Of a stretch of 64,000 nt of DNA, positions 50,612-63,092 are shown piece by piece. Position 1 is the first letter of the stretch; each line of letters begins with the position of its first letter. A model generated the notes under the pieces. That model was given only the letters and a program-made list of their open reading frames with translations. It had not been told where the DNA came from and searched no databases. The translations under genes were made by a program, and so were the position numbers. Origin of the DNA: Cycas panzhihuaensis. Its lineage: Eukaryota > Cycadophyta. Location: the NCBI GenBank assembly GCA_023213395.1, contig CM041465.1, positions 6,138,001-6,202,000 of the forward strand. Direction: 5' to 3'.

Positions 50612-50809
50612 TGTCTCCAGCAAAAGATGAGAGTCAAAATAATCATCCAAGATAAAAGAGACTAAAGTATCACCTTTAGTATTAAAGATTTGAGGGATAA
50701 ATTAAATAGTGACCAAAGAGAATAAAGATATTGACAATGAAGCCTGATGGTGAAGGGAAAGGAGTCATGGAGAACGAATTTGATATATCCTAACTAACTA
50801 GTAAACCAT

Positions 50810-51040
50810 AATCTAGGAGTCAAAATAAATAATAATAAGTCCATGGTAAGGTCAAGAAATATTAGATAATACTCTTATAATAGTAGAATATTCAACTTCA
50901 TTGTTGGTTGCTCTAGGTAGAAATAGGCCAACAAGTAGGAGGGGATTTTTTGATTAGTCATAAATCACCTAAGTAATAGCAAACAATCCTGAGTTACCTC
51001 TACTACCTCCATCGATCAAAATACTCAATGTTATAGGAAG
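50810..51040 (-). pseudogene. RNase H fragment (cellular/archaeal-like type)
   Basis: The minus strand reads IDGGSRGNSGLFAIT, then SKNPLLLVGLFLPRATNNEV and EYSTIIRVLSNIS. The D of the DGGSRGN motif and the E of ATNNEVEY are the expected catalytic acids of RNase HI-like domains found in plant LINEs and as extra RNase H in some gypsy elements. A WSYLPITL phrase before it fits the W-x2-P lead-in seen in LINE RNase H. It has stops and no partner domains. It could be a LINE tail, or an additional RNase H of element J, whose integrase ends about 1 kb upstream once element B is removed. Confidence 0.65.
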
Positions 51041-51862
51041 ATAGGACCAATATCTAGAGATGGCATGATTAATAAATAAGAATGTGGGAATTAATCAATA
51101 AGGAGATGGTAGTGAATAAGAAAAGTTGGTTCTGATTGTAAGGAGGAAAAGGAAAAATCATAATTAGGATAACAATAATCAACTAAAATAGAAGGTGTCA
51201 AGCAGAGTTTGATCATATTTGAGGCCATGATAGACCTAAATAGCTAGACCTAAACATCCCAAATGACTCATCCAAATGAATCCAACCTATTATGTATAGG
51301 TGGGGATGAATCCATCATGTGACTTACCCCAGATTATAAGAGGATGATAATAATACTTTTTTTATTAATTTTTTTTTTACTTATTTTTTCTTTCTATATT
51401 TACAAAAAAAAGTTTATAAACATCCAATCATGAAATACCTTTCCTTAATACATCAAGGATTTATCCTTTTTAATGAAACCAAGATGGAACAATAGAAACG
51501 AAGCTTCTTAAAGGTTGAACCATGGGAGAAAGAGAAGATCTAAATTACAGTGTCTTCAAATGTAACAAGAAGGTAGTAGAATGAATATTCACCTCAAAAG
51601 TGTAGATAGAGAAAACCAAGGATAATAAGTAAGAAAGAAAAATGGGTGATGGATGACCAAGAAAAAATCTCTAGAATAAAGAACTAGTCTATAAGTGTAT
51701 AACTTGAGCAATTAATAAAGTTTCTAAAGCTGACAGACAAATCTCTTCTTAAGGATGAGAATAAGTGACAAAACTGGTGACCCAAATTTTCTCTTAAGTA
51801 TGGAGCTCAAAAGAGAAAAGATTAGTAACTTTGAAGAAGGAGCACTCACAATGAATGCATAT
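51041..51862. other. Stretch next to element B, no gene recognised
   Basis: A+T-rich. Once element B is taken out it is contiguous with the end of element J at 59155, so it may be the 3' untranslated part of J. Confidence 0.4.
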
Positions 51863-51867
51863 GATAG

Positions 51868-52389
51868 TGTTGGAGAGAGGGTTAATAACATTTGCATAAA
51901 TTAATAATACTGAAAATAAATTAACATTTGAATAATTTAAATATAAACAATATTGAATATCAGATAACACTTAATATAGACAGGTAGAAAACCCCATTAA
52001 AGGATGAAAAACCACCTTAAAAATATAAATATATATTAATAAAATAAATATACATTACAAGTTTTTTATGAGGATCTCATTCTCTCTCTGAATCTGGTTT
52101 AAAGTTCAATAATTCCTTTAATGAAAGAAAACTTGGTTAGCCTCTACTTCATGTACATACCATGTTTATCTGACTAAGATATTATACCTAACTACCTATG
52201 GACAACAACCTAATAGACAGGCATACAAACCAACCTCTAGGAATCTAGGAGGATACTTTTAAGGAGAGAAAAGTTCATTAAAGTGAGAAGTTTGTTATTT
52301 CAATAAACTTTACATAATTAGGTGTTAATATATTAAGGTTAATAAAGAGAGTTTACAAAAAGTAACATTACAATCACTTTATTCTAACA
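51868..52389 (-). repeat. 3' LTR of element B
   Basis: The plus strand runs TGTTGGAGAGAGGG...ATTCTAACA, homologous to 58621-59149. Confidence 0.92.
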
Positions 52390-52398
52390 TCCCCCTTT
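52390..52398 (-). other. Polypurine tract of element B
   Basis: The minus strand reads AAAGGGGGA directly before the 3' LTR start TGTTAG. Confidence 0.85.
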
Positions 52399-52507
52399 AA
52401 TGTTATCTTTTATACAATAGAATATAGAAGATATGAGAAAGAAGATAGAAGAAGGATTTAACATGATGACCCCCTTTGATGAAGACTTCTTCAATCTTCA
52501 ATAATTC

Positions 52508-55500
52508 TCATAGTTTGTTGAATTTCATTTCTGATAATGGTTTTGTAAGAATGTCTGCAATTTGTATATTTTTAAGACAATATAGTAAGTTAATAATATT
52601 ATCATGAACAAGATTACAAATAAAATATTGATGCAATTTAATGTGTTTGGTTATAGAATGAGCAACAGGATTAGTAGCAATAGATATAACACCTTGATTA
52701 TTAACATTAATTTTAATGGAAGAGTTAGGAAACAAATTGAGTTCACTTAGCAAGGATTTTATCCACAATGCTTCTTTACTTGCCTCAATAAGTGCTCGAT
52801 ATTTAACTTTTGTTGTAGACAAAGCTAATGTTTGTATTTTCTTGCTTGACTAATTAATAAGTAAAGAATCAAAAAAGAAAATGTAGCCAACAGTAGATTT
52901 TCTATCATCTAGGTTACCTACTCAATTTAAATCTATATATCTTGTTAATTTTAAGGTAGTAGTATAGATATTATATGTGGGACCATTATATATTATTCTT
53001 GCAAGATATTATAAGATACACTTTGCTACTTTCTAATGTGATTTGTGAGGTTTTTACATAAATCTAGAACACAGAGCAACATCAAAAGATATATCTAGAT
53101 GAGTGTGAGTTAAATAAATTAAACTTCCTATTAGTTAATAATATAAGGTAGGATCACATAATAGAGAAGGGTAATCCATTATTAATTTTACACCTAATTG
53201 TAAAGGTGTGGGGACTAGCTTAACATTGTCTATATTAAGTCTTTTTATTAGTTTAATGATATATTTTAGTTGAGAAATAGTAATTTTTGAATTTAATTGA
53301 CAAATTTATAGACCTAAAAAGTAGTGTAATAGACGTAAGTCTGACATTTCAAATTTATTCATTAAGATTGATTTAATTAAAGAATTTTAGAGAGTAAAAA
53401 AACTAGTTATTATAATATCAGCTATATAAAGAATTAAAATGATGATATACTTGTCTTATCTTTAAAAGTAAAGATTGGGATCACTAATAAACTTAGTATA
53501 TCCATTTTGTAGAAGATAATTATCAATTTTGGTATACTAAGCTCAAGGAGTTTGTTTTAAACTATATAATAACTTTTTTAATTTACATACTAAATTGGGA
53601 TTATCTATAAAACCAGGAGGTTATTTCATATAAATTTCTTCTTTTAGAGCATCATTTAAGAAGGCACTTTTGACATCTATCTAATAAATTTCTCAACTAG
53701 ATTTTTCTATAAGAGCTATGATAGTTTTAATAGTATTCATTTTAGCTACAAGAAGAAAGGTTTCAGTATAATCAATACCGTTAATTTGTGAGAATCCTTT
53801 TGCTACTAAATAGGCTTTGTATTTTTTAATTGCTCCTTTAGAGTTAAACTTTATTTGATAAACCCATTTATAATCTACCATGTTCTTTCCAAGAGGTAGA
53901 GTAACTAAATCCCAAGTTGAATTCTTTTTAAGAGCATCTATTTCAATTTGCATGGATTACTGCCATATGGGGTTGTTACTTGCTTGTTTAAAGGTTTTGG
54001 GGTCATTATAGTCATGATTTTGGCCATTAAAGAAAAATTAGCTTATAGTTTTTGGGAATAAGTTCTTCTAGTATCCAAAGGATTACCAACATCAGAACCT
54101 ACATCAGAAAAATTTTTCTGAGCCCAAACAGATTGTTTACTATTGATAGGTTGTTGTTTTAGTAAAGTAGGCTGACTAGATGAAGTTGAGGTAGTTTGTT
54201 CATTTAAAGTCTAGTTTTGGACTTGAGTAGATAAGGACTCAATTGATTCATGATCAACTTGAATGTCACTGGGATCAATTAAGTGAGTGTTAATTAATAA
54301 GTTTTTAATAGGTAGTTCAACATAAGAAGTTTTTTATGAAGAACCTTTTTCATCAAATATAACATCATGTAGTATTGAAATATTATGCATGGTTGGATTT
54401 AAAAGTGTATAGGCTTTACTTTCTTCGTTGTAGCTAACAAAGATGTATTTGAAAAATTTAGGGTCAAGTTTCTATCATTTTTCTTTAGGAACATGTCCTC
54501 AAGCAATGCTACTAAAAATTTTTAAATGCTTAGCAAAAGGTTTATGCCCAGACCATTTCTATTCTAACATAATATTTTGTAGAGATTTATATAGTAAATG
54601 ATTTAATAAATAGTTGGAACAAGCAATAGCTTTTGCCCATAACTTTAAGTCGAGACCGTTTGCATGTAACATCCATCTGGTCATCTCAACAAGCGTACGG
54701 TTTTTGTATTCAGTAATACCATTTTATCAAGGAGCATATGATACAGAATGTTGAACTTGAATTCCATGCCTTTTGTAATAATTAGTAAAATTATTGCTTA
54801 AATATTCCTTAGCATTATCTATTTTAAAGATTTTGATTTTGAAGTTTGTTTAATTTTTTATTAAGGTTTTGAATTTAATAAGGATGTTAAATACTTGACT
54901 TCTTATTTTTAGCATGTATACCCAATATTTTTTAGAAAAATCATTAATAAATGGGACAAAATATCTACTTCTAGGGTACAAAGGTACTTAGAATGGTTTG
55001 GAGATCTTAGAGTAAATAAGTTCAAGTGGGACTTTAGCTTGAAAGGTAGTATGATTTGGAAAAAGGTCCATGTCTTATTTGCCTATGACGTAGGCTTCAC
55101 AAACACCATAGACAATTTTTAATATAGGTAAGCCATGAACCATATCATACTTACTTAGGTACTGGAGTTCTCTATAACTCGTATGACCAAATCTAGCATG
55201 CCAAAGCTTACTAACTGGGTCAGATTTGGCTATCAAGACACTAAAAATTTTTGGTTTAGAATGTTGGAGATTTGTTAAGATGTAAAGACCTATTTTGTGA
55301 TCTGCAAGTCCTAAGGCAATTGATTTAAATTTATTTGATGGTTGTTTGATAATAAATTTATCTTTCAAGAATTTTACAATGGGATATTTCTAGCAGATTT
55401 GATATACTGAGAGGAGATTAAGTAATAAGCTAGGAACATAGAATATATCCTTAATTGAACCATCTTTTAAAGCAACATTACCTATTCTTTTAACTTTGAG

Positions 55501-56667
55501 TTGAGTTCCACTCCTGAAAGAGATTTCTTCTTCAGAGTTTAAATCAGATTGATATGAAGTAAGGTATTCTTGGTGTCACATCATGTGATAGAAAACACCT
55601 GAATCAAGAATCCATAAAGGTGGTTATGTGGTTGTTGCAGAAAAGGTTGATGTGGAAGAAATTAGGGAATGATGGGAATTGTGGTATCATGATTAGATCC
55701 CCTTAGAAACTTTCTAGGCTTCAGAGATAATTCTATTCCTATAGACACTAATGGTGTGCCCCTTTTTATGACAGTAAGTATATGTGATGTTCTAATTAGG
55801 ATTAGTATTGACATTATTCCTTTTTAGAAATGATTGTTTAGAGATATTCTAATATTTAGGTAATCTAAAATACTTAGTATTATGATGAGGATAATTTTGA
55901 GTGGCTGAACCTCCATAAGGTTTTTGGGATGTAGGATGATGATGATGATGATTTTGATGGTTATTTTCATGTTTAGATTTAGTAATTGGTTATGACTTGA
56001 AAAAAAGAGCTTGTGAAGGATCTTTTAGTTTTCTAGTTTGAAACAATATATTTTGATATTTAACTAGTTGATTCATTAATTAATCAAAAGTAATTGGTAG
56101 ATGTCCTGCTTATTGTCGAGCAGTTTTGAAAAGATTGAAATATTTTAAGAGTTTATTAATTACAAGACTAACGAGTGTATTGTCATCTTTTGCATGTGTT
56201 ACAATGACTACTTTATCACCTACTTTTGTGGAAGATTTGATACAATTTGCTAGGTCTTTATTAGTGAGTTGAAGTTTTGATAAGAAATCTTCAACTTTAA
56301 GAAAGTCTTTATAATTTAGATCATACATTTATTGTTCTAAAGCATCTAAATGTTGTGTGTCAACCTTGTCATATTTTCCCTTAAGAATTTTCTAGACATT
56401 GGTTAGACTATCTATATCAGAGAACTGCCTACTAATGTCTAGGGAGAGGGAGGTTAGGATGGTGCCTAGGGCTCCGTCACAGTTCATTAGATAGACTATA
56501 TAAGCTTTTGATATTTCATCTTTGGGTTTTGCAAACTCACCTATGATATATCGTCATATCTTTTGTTATTTAAGATGATGGGATATTATATTTTTCTAGT
56601 CAGCATAATTAGAGTCAGTTAATACTAGAATTGGTACACAAGAGGTTGTCATTGGCATAAGTTCCAT
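52508..56667 (-). pseudogene. Element B gag-pol, decayed
   Basis: Gag starts at ATG 56667 (MELMPMTTSCVPILVLTDSN), with an open segment at 56110-56328 and a zinc knuckle near 55750 whose last cysteine is changed (CHKKGHTISVY). A histidine-rich linker lies at about 55930-55960. Protease reads WILDSGVFYHM near 55600; pre-integrase LWHARFGHTSYRELQYL is in 55075-55368. In the integrase the QQNG glutamines are lost to stops near 54725. The RT start at 53693-53953 includes MVDYKWVYQIKF and YLVAKGFSQINGIDY, and the catalytic box at about 53417-53430 is YIAD. RNase H 52508-52822 reads MSTTKVKYRALIEASKEALW and NNQGVISIATNPVAHS. No full-length product is possible. Confidence 0.87.
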
Positions 56668-57630
56668 ATTAGGAACAAACTGACAATTAGAGATCTTCTT
56701 AAGGAAGAAACAAAAGAGATTAGGATAGGTTAACTATAGGTGAAAATAAAATAGATCACAATAATAACTCAATTATAGACACAAAACATTTTAGAGGTAA
56801 ACTTTAAGTTTATTTACTATTGACATACATAATTTCATTTACATCATTGATCAATAATTGTAAATGAAATAATTGAGAGAGAAAAAATAATTAAGAATAT
56901 GACTTTTGTATATTAGTGAATTAAATCATAAATTAAGTGTTTGCATGCCTTGTAATATCATTTGCATAATGAAGTGAAATAATGACTTAATAACATCATG
57001 ATGAATATTTTAAGAAAATAATATAGGTACTTGATATAATTAAAAGGTATATTAGATGAAGGTAATAATATTAAAGAAGTATGAAAGAAAATTTATAATT
57101 TAGAAGCACATACTAGAGCTTACCAGGTTGAATAGAAGACTTGACTTTAAGCGAAGATCTACAAATTAAAATAATGTCCAAAAGACTTAAAAGACTAGCC
57201 AAAATATTCGTATCTGAGTTAGGAATCTGACGTTTCTTCCGGAATGGAATTCTGACTCCGTATGAGAAAGTTATAATAAAAAAGGCACATGTATCCCCTT
57301 TGAGAGAAAATTAATAAAAAAATAATAATAATAAAGTAAATTAAGTAAGGGTTAAGCCCCTTTATGGAATTGGATTGAGGTCATGTGGGAGACTTAAATG
57401 TGACTAGGGTGCTGACCATCAAGGGGGGGTAGTAGACTTATAATAACAAACTTTATTTATTTCTTATTTAATCAAACATTAAAAAAAATAAAGGAGTAAT
57501 GTTATGGGTGGAAGATCTAACTTATGTTTTAAGTGACTCATTTTAGTTATTCTTTCATAGACACCTAAGATTTAACCCTCATGATTTAGGGTTTTATGCT
57601 CATTTCGTTTATGTTTACAAGTTCTTCCTC
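56668..57630 (-). other. Element B leader, gag-proximal part
   Basis: A+T-rich, with a patch at 57215-57300 (TTCCGGAATGGAATTCTGAC, CCGTATGAGAAAGTTAT) of more even composition. No gene was recognised. Confidence 0.45.
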
Positions 57631-57639
57631 GTTGAATGG

Positions 57640-57940
57640 TAGGTTCTCCTTCTTCAAACGGTGGTCTTTGTATTGGTTGGTATCTTCATGTTGTTGGAGC
57701 CTTCATCACTTATGGGGTCTTCTGCGTTAGTGGTATCTTCACATTGGGAGTCTTCGTAGTTAGTGATGTCTTCACTATTGAGAGTCTTCGCAGTTGGGAG
57801 TCTTCATCGTTAGAAATCTCAGCAGTTGGGAGTCTTTGCAATTAGAACCAGTTCAGTTGGTAGCTACACTAATGTTGGGGTCTTCCCTATGAGGGAGTCT
57901 TCACCATGAGCCATAGTTTTGTTGGTATCTACATGGTGAA
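57640..57940. repeat. Degenerate GTCTTC/GAAGAC repeat region
   Basis: On the plus strand the phrases GGAGTCTTC, GATGTCTTC and GGTATCTTC recur about every 15-24 bases (on the minus strand GAAGACTCC, GAAGACATC and GAAGATACC). It lies in the leader of element B, in a less A+T-rich block of about 700 bp. It could be a minisatellite or part of a captured sequence. Plus-strand frame 57636-57845 covers it and is rich in Val, Phe and Gly. Confidence 0.55.
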
Positions 57941-58073
57941 TGATTGTTCATTTCCTCCAAAGTCTGTATGGTAGTTGGTTTTTTCACCTACTTGTGTTTT
58001 CAAACCTTGGATTGATAGATGACGTTTGTGCCATTCCATCATCTTCAGTTGGTGAATAGTTATTGAGTGCAAA

Positions 58074-58325
58074 ATGGCTTCAATTAGTCATCTATGGCCT
58101 CTACTTATTTATGATGCCAGTATTGACAGAGTTTTCTTCATGGATGATGGTGTTTGTAAGACTTTGGTACTACAAGCCTTTATTTATGGCTTTGGTATGT
58201 TCAAACTTGCCTTACTTTCATTGTTTAGAGATAAATTTGCCTGTTCTGCTTCATCTTCTCAAACTAGAAGATTAATCTTTGTAATTATTATGTCTTTTCT
58301 TGAAATGGTATTTAATGACGACTAG
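58074..58325 (+). CDS. Unidentified 83-codon frame in the element B leader, possible captured host transcript
   Basis: ATG at 58074 sits in AAAATGGCTT, which fits the plant start context with A at -3 and G at +4. The frame reads MASISHLWPLLIYDASIDRV and ends NDD before TAG-TAG at 58323-58328. Its middle includes FFMDDGVCKTLVLQAFIYGF and LSLFRDKFACSASSS. A second frame (58063-58275) overlaps it. AATAAA at 58494 followed by a ten-A run could be a poly(A) end about 170 bases downstream. Composition is much less A+T-rich than the surroundings. It is antisense to element B, like the gene pieces in A and H. No family was recognised; it may be a chance frame in a captured non-coding segment. Confidence 0.35.
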   Translation: MASISHLWPLLIYDASIDRVFFMDDGVCKTLVLQAFIYGFGMFKLALLSLFRDKFACSASSSQTRRLIFVIIMSFLEMVFNDD

Positions 58326-58608
58326 TAGCTTCTTGTGAGGGTTTCTTTGTAGTAGTTATTGATAAACTGGTAACAAATGGTTCCAGTTGTTTTGATTTCT
58401 GTAGAAACTTAAATCTTCTTCATGTATTTTGTATATAAAAAAAATTGGAGATGATTGGGTTTTAAACCTAAAATTTGTACATGTATTGTTATTAATAAAA
58501 AAAAAATCTCTTTTATGTTCAGTTGTAAATATTAGTATGTAAATTAAATTTTTAGTTGTTCAATTACAAATATTTATGATTAATAGTTTTAGGAAATTGT
58601 TGTGCCCT

Positions 58609-58620
58609 GCTCTAATACCA
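58609..58620 (-). other. Primer binding site of element B
   Basis: The minus strand reads TGGTATTAGAGC directly after the 5' LTR, an initiator-Met match with one change. Confidence 0.87.
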
Positions 58621-59149
58621 TGTTGGAGAGGGGGTTAATAATATTTGCATAAATTAATAATACTAAAAATAAATTAACATTTGAATAATTTAAGTATGAA
58701 CAACACTGAATATTAGATAAGAGATAATATAGAATGTAGACAAGTGGAAAACCCCATTAAGGGATGAAAAACCACCTCAAAAATATAAATATATATTAAT
58801 AAAATAAATATATATTACAGGATTTTTATGAGGATCTCATCCTTTCTCTGAATTTGGTTTAAGGTTCAATAATTCCTTTAATGAAAGAAAACCCAGTCAT
58901 CCTCCACTTCATGTATGTACCATGTTCATATGACTAAGATATTATACCTAACTACCTATGGACAACAACCCAATAAACATGCATTTAGACCAACCTCTAG
59001 GAATCTAGGAGAAGACTTTTAAGGATAGAAAAGTTCATTGAAGTGAGAAGTTTGTTATTTCAACAAACTTTACATAATTAGGTGTTAATATATTAAGGTT
59101 AATAAAGAGAGATTACAAAATGTAATATTACAATCACTTTATTCTAGTA
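58621..59149 (-). repeat. 5' LTR of element B
   Basis: Partner of 51868-52389. The final bases ATTCTAGTA differ from ATTCTAACA of the partner. Confidence 0.88.
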
Positions 59150-59279
59150 GCTAGAAGGAGTAATAGACTTATATGATTATGAGGAGGATCACTTTATAAA
59201 AGTAGAAGTAGTTCAAAAGAAAATGAAGAATGATTAAGAAAGAGAATTACCCACATAGTTAGCTCATTAGGTAATAGAA

Positions 59280-60430
59280 GAGTTTAGGGCTATAGTTTAT
59301 CCTCATTACATAGACTAAATGCCACTAGGCATAGAACTTCCTTAAGTATTGAGAATTTATAGGCTTCTTCAACTCCAAGCCTTCCATTGTTAATATTTGA
59401 TAAGTACCATTATTTAAATATTTAATAACTAAGTAAAGTCTAACCCACTTGGGAGAAAACTTCTATTACTTATCATGGAGATATTCTAACTTTAAAATCT
59501 TATCACCAATACGAAATTTCATAGGCCTAAGCTACCTATCATGAGCAACTTGAATCCTAGCTTTAGAGGCCATATTATTTTATAATGGTTACAAATAAGT
59601 GTCATCTATTTTTCAAGTTCTAAGAGACGTGCCTCTCTTTGGAACTCTTCATTAGTGAATTATTATAGTGAGATATGTAGAGAAGGAATCTCAACTTCTA
59701 ATGAAAGGATAGCCTTGGCACCATAAACTAAAGAAAAAGGCATCATGCTTATAGAATTTCTAATTGAAGTTCTAGATGCTCACAATGCTAAAAATAATTG
59801 AATATGTTAATCTCTATGAGAAGTCATGATAATTTTAACTAAAGTATTATTAAATGCCTCAACTTGACCATTCACCTAAGGGTGATAAGATGCAAATAGT
59901 CTATGGGTAATATGAAATTTATTGCATAACTCACTGACATAAGGATTACAAAATAAAGACCCATTATTAATAATAATGACATCGGGCACCCCCAATCTAT
60001 AAATAATATATTAGAAAATGAATGTAACAACAACCTTTCTAGTAATAGAAACTAATGGAATCACTTCACTCTATTTAGTAAAATATTTAGTTGTAATAAT
60101 AATAAATTTATGGTTGTTAGATAAAGATAAAAAGATTTGACCAATGAGATCAAAATCCCATTAAGATAAGGGCAAAGGAGAGATAACTAATTTCAACTCT
60201 GGGCAGGTTTATGAATTAAAGTTGCATAAGATTGATATTTTTTATATTTTTAAACATAGGCATGAGCATCTTTAAATATGATAGGCCAATAATAACCCAT
60301 ATGAAAGATATGTTAGGCCATAGATCAGCCACCAAAATGACCAACATATATTTCCTCATGCCACTCTATTAAGGCTATAAGAGATTCATCAAGAGAGAGG
60401 AATCTCAGTAGAATTCCATTGAAAGAACAT
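59280..60430 (-). pseudogene. Element J integrase, decayed
   Basis: The minus strand reads the zinc-binding start as WHEEIYVGHFGG and HIFHMGYYWP (about 60390-60290). The core follows: WDFDLIGQIFL, HKFIIITTKYFTK, KVVVTFI, YRLGVPDVIIINNGSLFCN, ELCNKFHITHRLFASYHP and VNGQVEAFNNTLVKIIMTS. The C-terminus ends in PKWVRLYLVIKYLNNGTYQI and KPINSQYLRKFY near 59330. The first Asp of the D,D,E triad is seen in WDFDLIG, the second has become Asn in INNGSLF, and the Glu is seen in QVEAFNN. Stops replace several residues. In life it would insert element cDNA into chromosomes. Confidence 0.82.
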
Positions 60431-60439
60431 TTATAAAGT

Positions 60440-62070
60440 ATGCCATCAAGCAAAAGATATTAACTAGTGATGGCTTGTATTTATCTTCTCTTCTTTGATG
60501 TCAAAGAAGAAGGGAAATATTGATTATAAAGGTAAGATTTGATCTCCCTACACTAGGGGTCATTAGAAGGGATGGTCTGGACATGGAGGATATGTTCATC
60601 TGGAAGAGTATCATCAACTAGTTGCTCAGTAGGATTAGAAAGAGAGGCATCAACCATAATCTCTACAACTACTATATCTTTTTTGGATTTTATATTAATA
60701 ACTTAGAAATCAAACTCTTATAATAATAGAGACCATTTACCTAATTATCTAATAAGGTTGGTTTTAGTTAGTAAATATCTAATGGAATCAGATTGGATGA
60801 TAAGATGGACCTTATTTTCAAGAAGATAATAACGCAACTTCTTAGTGGCATAAATTAAAGAAAGAGATCCCTTTTCAGGAGGAGGATAATAAAATTTTGT
60901 CGTTACTAAAGTCCTACTAATGAAATAAGTCATTCATTCTTTAGCAAAATCATCTTATTATGCCAACATACCTACTAACAACTCTTTTATAGAAGAGGTA
61001 TATAGAATGAAAGGCTTATTAAACCTAGGTAGAGAAAGCATAGGTGCTAAGATTAATACTTGCTTTAATTTATTAAAGGACTCTTAAACTTAAAGAGTCC
61101 ATCATAATTCAATATCTTTCTTTAAAAGATTGGTAGGTGGCTTAACATCTAAGGCAAAATTAGAAATAAAGCATCTCAAAAAGCCAAGCCTACCCAAAAA
61201 GAATTTCATCTATTTTTGAATTTTTTTGTGAGGGGCATATTAACAATTGCCCTTACTTTATCAAGGTCTATTCTTATTCCATTGTGAGAGATGATATTAC
61301 CTAATGTCCTTCCTAAAGTTATAGCAAAAATATATTTTGATGGATTTAGACACAAATGATACTTTCTATATCTTTCAAAGATTGTTATGAAATCATGCAC
61401 ATGATCTTGTTGTTTACGAGAAAGGGCATGTTGTCTAAATATATGACAATAATATTGTTAATTAAATCATGAAAAATATAGACCATTGATCTTTGGTAAG
61501 TACCCCTAGAATTCTTCAACTCAAAAGGCATTACTTTATAAATGAAGGTTCCCTAAGGAGTAGTAAAAGTAGTCTTATGATGATCTTGTGGTGTAATAGA
61601 AATTTGATTGTATCCAAGAAAACTATCCATAAGAAATATGACTTTGAATCTTGTTGTTTGATCCCAAATTTGATCAAGAAAAGGAAGAGGAAAGTTGTCT
61701 TTAGGATAGGCATTATTAATATCCCAAAAGTGAATGTAGATTCAAATTGAGCCATTCTTCTTAGCAATTGGAATGATATCTGAAACCCATTGAGAGTAGT
61801 CAATGCTCTCAATGAATCCATCTCTTAATAGTTTCTTGACTTCCTATTTGGTAGAAACAAAAGACGTAAGTGAATAGGTTATTATTTTTGGCATTTAATT
61901 TTAATGCCAGGAGTAATAATAATATTATGTTCAATGACATGGGGATCAAGACCTTGTATATTATTCTAATCCCAAGAAAATTTTGAATAAAACTCATGAA
62001 AGAGATCCTTAAACTAAAAAAACTCTTAAGGAGTATAATTAGCTCCAAACTTAATAATTTTAGAAGCATC
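60440..62070 (-). pseudogene. Element J RT and RNase H, decayed
   Basis: RT fragments are in several frames: open pieces at 61809-62069 and 61531-61821, then a catalytic box near 61427-61444 that reads YLDN instead of YLDD. 61206-61400 follows with FERYRKYHLCLNPSKYIFAI and LGNIISHNGIRIDLDKV. RNase H follows: FILYTSSIKELLVGM (about 60995), TYFISRTLV, SLSLIYATKKLRYYLLENKV and LIIQSDS (60745-60933). The D-to-N change in the catalytic box would abolish polymerase activity. Numerous stops. Confidence 0.8.
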
Positions 62071-63092
62071 CCCCTATTCTAAGTTGATATCTATAGTTTA
62101 TTCCATGAGTATAGCATTAACCTCTTCGAAATAAGGAGAAGAAGGTTTTATAAGAGAAATCATCTCCTAAAGTTGGGAATGGTTCATTAGCAATGAACCA
62201 TGTTGTATTGTATTTAGAAAACCAAATTTGTGATGATAAGAGGGAAAATTAGAAGTTGATCCTACTAAGTATTCAAGAATTACCTTGTTATTTTTAGAAT
62301 GATCTAAATATAAAAGGTTAATGAGGAAAAGTTTTTTAGGTAGATTGATAGATAAAGAAAATGACTTAAAAGATGGGGAACCACTAAATAAAGAATTTGG
62401 ATAAGTAGGTACAAACTCAATGATTGAATAGGCTTGAGAAAAAGGGATGGCTTTATTAATGAATTCCTAAGTCAAAGTGAAAATTTGTTCAAATTCACAA
62501 TGGTAGGAATTATGATTTTGATTATATAAAGACATGAAGACAAGGGATGATAAAAGATCATCAATAGGAGAATGAGAAGGAAAAGAAATAATAGAGACCA
62601 AATTCACTTCTTGTACTTGATTGAATATATTTTGATTCCTTTGAGACAAAACATATAAAGGAACATCCTCATCATTTAATTCTAAATCCAGATGCCTATG
62701 AAACATCATTTTCTTCTTATGTCTATTTAACCATGTAATAAAAAGAGAAGACTGGGAGAAAAGAGGAGTGGTATTGATAGGCATATCATATAAAAAAGAA
62801 ATCACATGATTAGTCAAAGGAACTATCGTAATAGAAAGAACTGAAGTATTAATCATTAAGGGAAACACAAAACTTGTGAGAAATGACTCTGAGTAGAGAG
62901 CAAAAAATTTAAATTGGTGACTTCATTCATGGTTATTTCCTCATAAGATATAGTAAAGTATGATGTCATTTCTTCATAAGAAGAAGAAGGGGAAACTACA
63001 GATCGATGGGTAGGACCCAAAGAATGAAGAGTAGATTAAGAACCTATTTTAACAGGAATAATTTCATCCAAATCAACACCTTTTACTTCTCC
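62071..63092 (-). pseudogene. Element J region between protease and RT
   Basis: The minus frame 62467-62868 (133 codons) is open and charged, with HKKKMMFHRHLDLELNDEDV and VNLVSIISF. Long spacers between protease and RT are common in large plant gypsy elements. No domain was recognised. The rest carries stops. Confidence 0.5.

Larger units (their letters stand above)
51868..59149 (-). mobile_element. Element B: Ty1/copia retrotransposon, same family as A
   Basis: A 7.3 kb minus-strand element with LTRs 51868-52389 (3') and 58621-59149 (5'). Flanking 5-mers GATAG (51863-51867) and GCTAG (59150-59154) are a target duplication with one change. Purine tract AAAGGGGGA and primer binding site are in place. 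Gag, protease, integrase, RT and RNase H are in the same order and wording as in element A. The leader between the primer binding site and gag is about 1.95 kb and carries an unidentified mRNA-like segment. The RT catalytic box is YIAD, so this copy lacks polymerase activity even apart from its stops. Confidence 0.9.
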
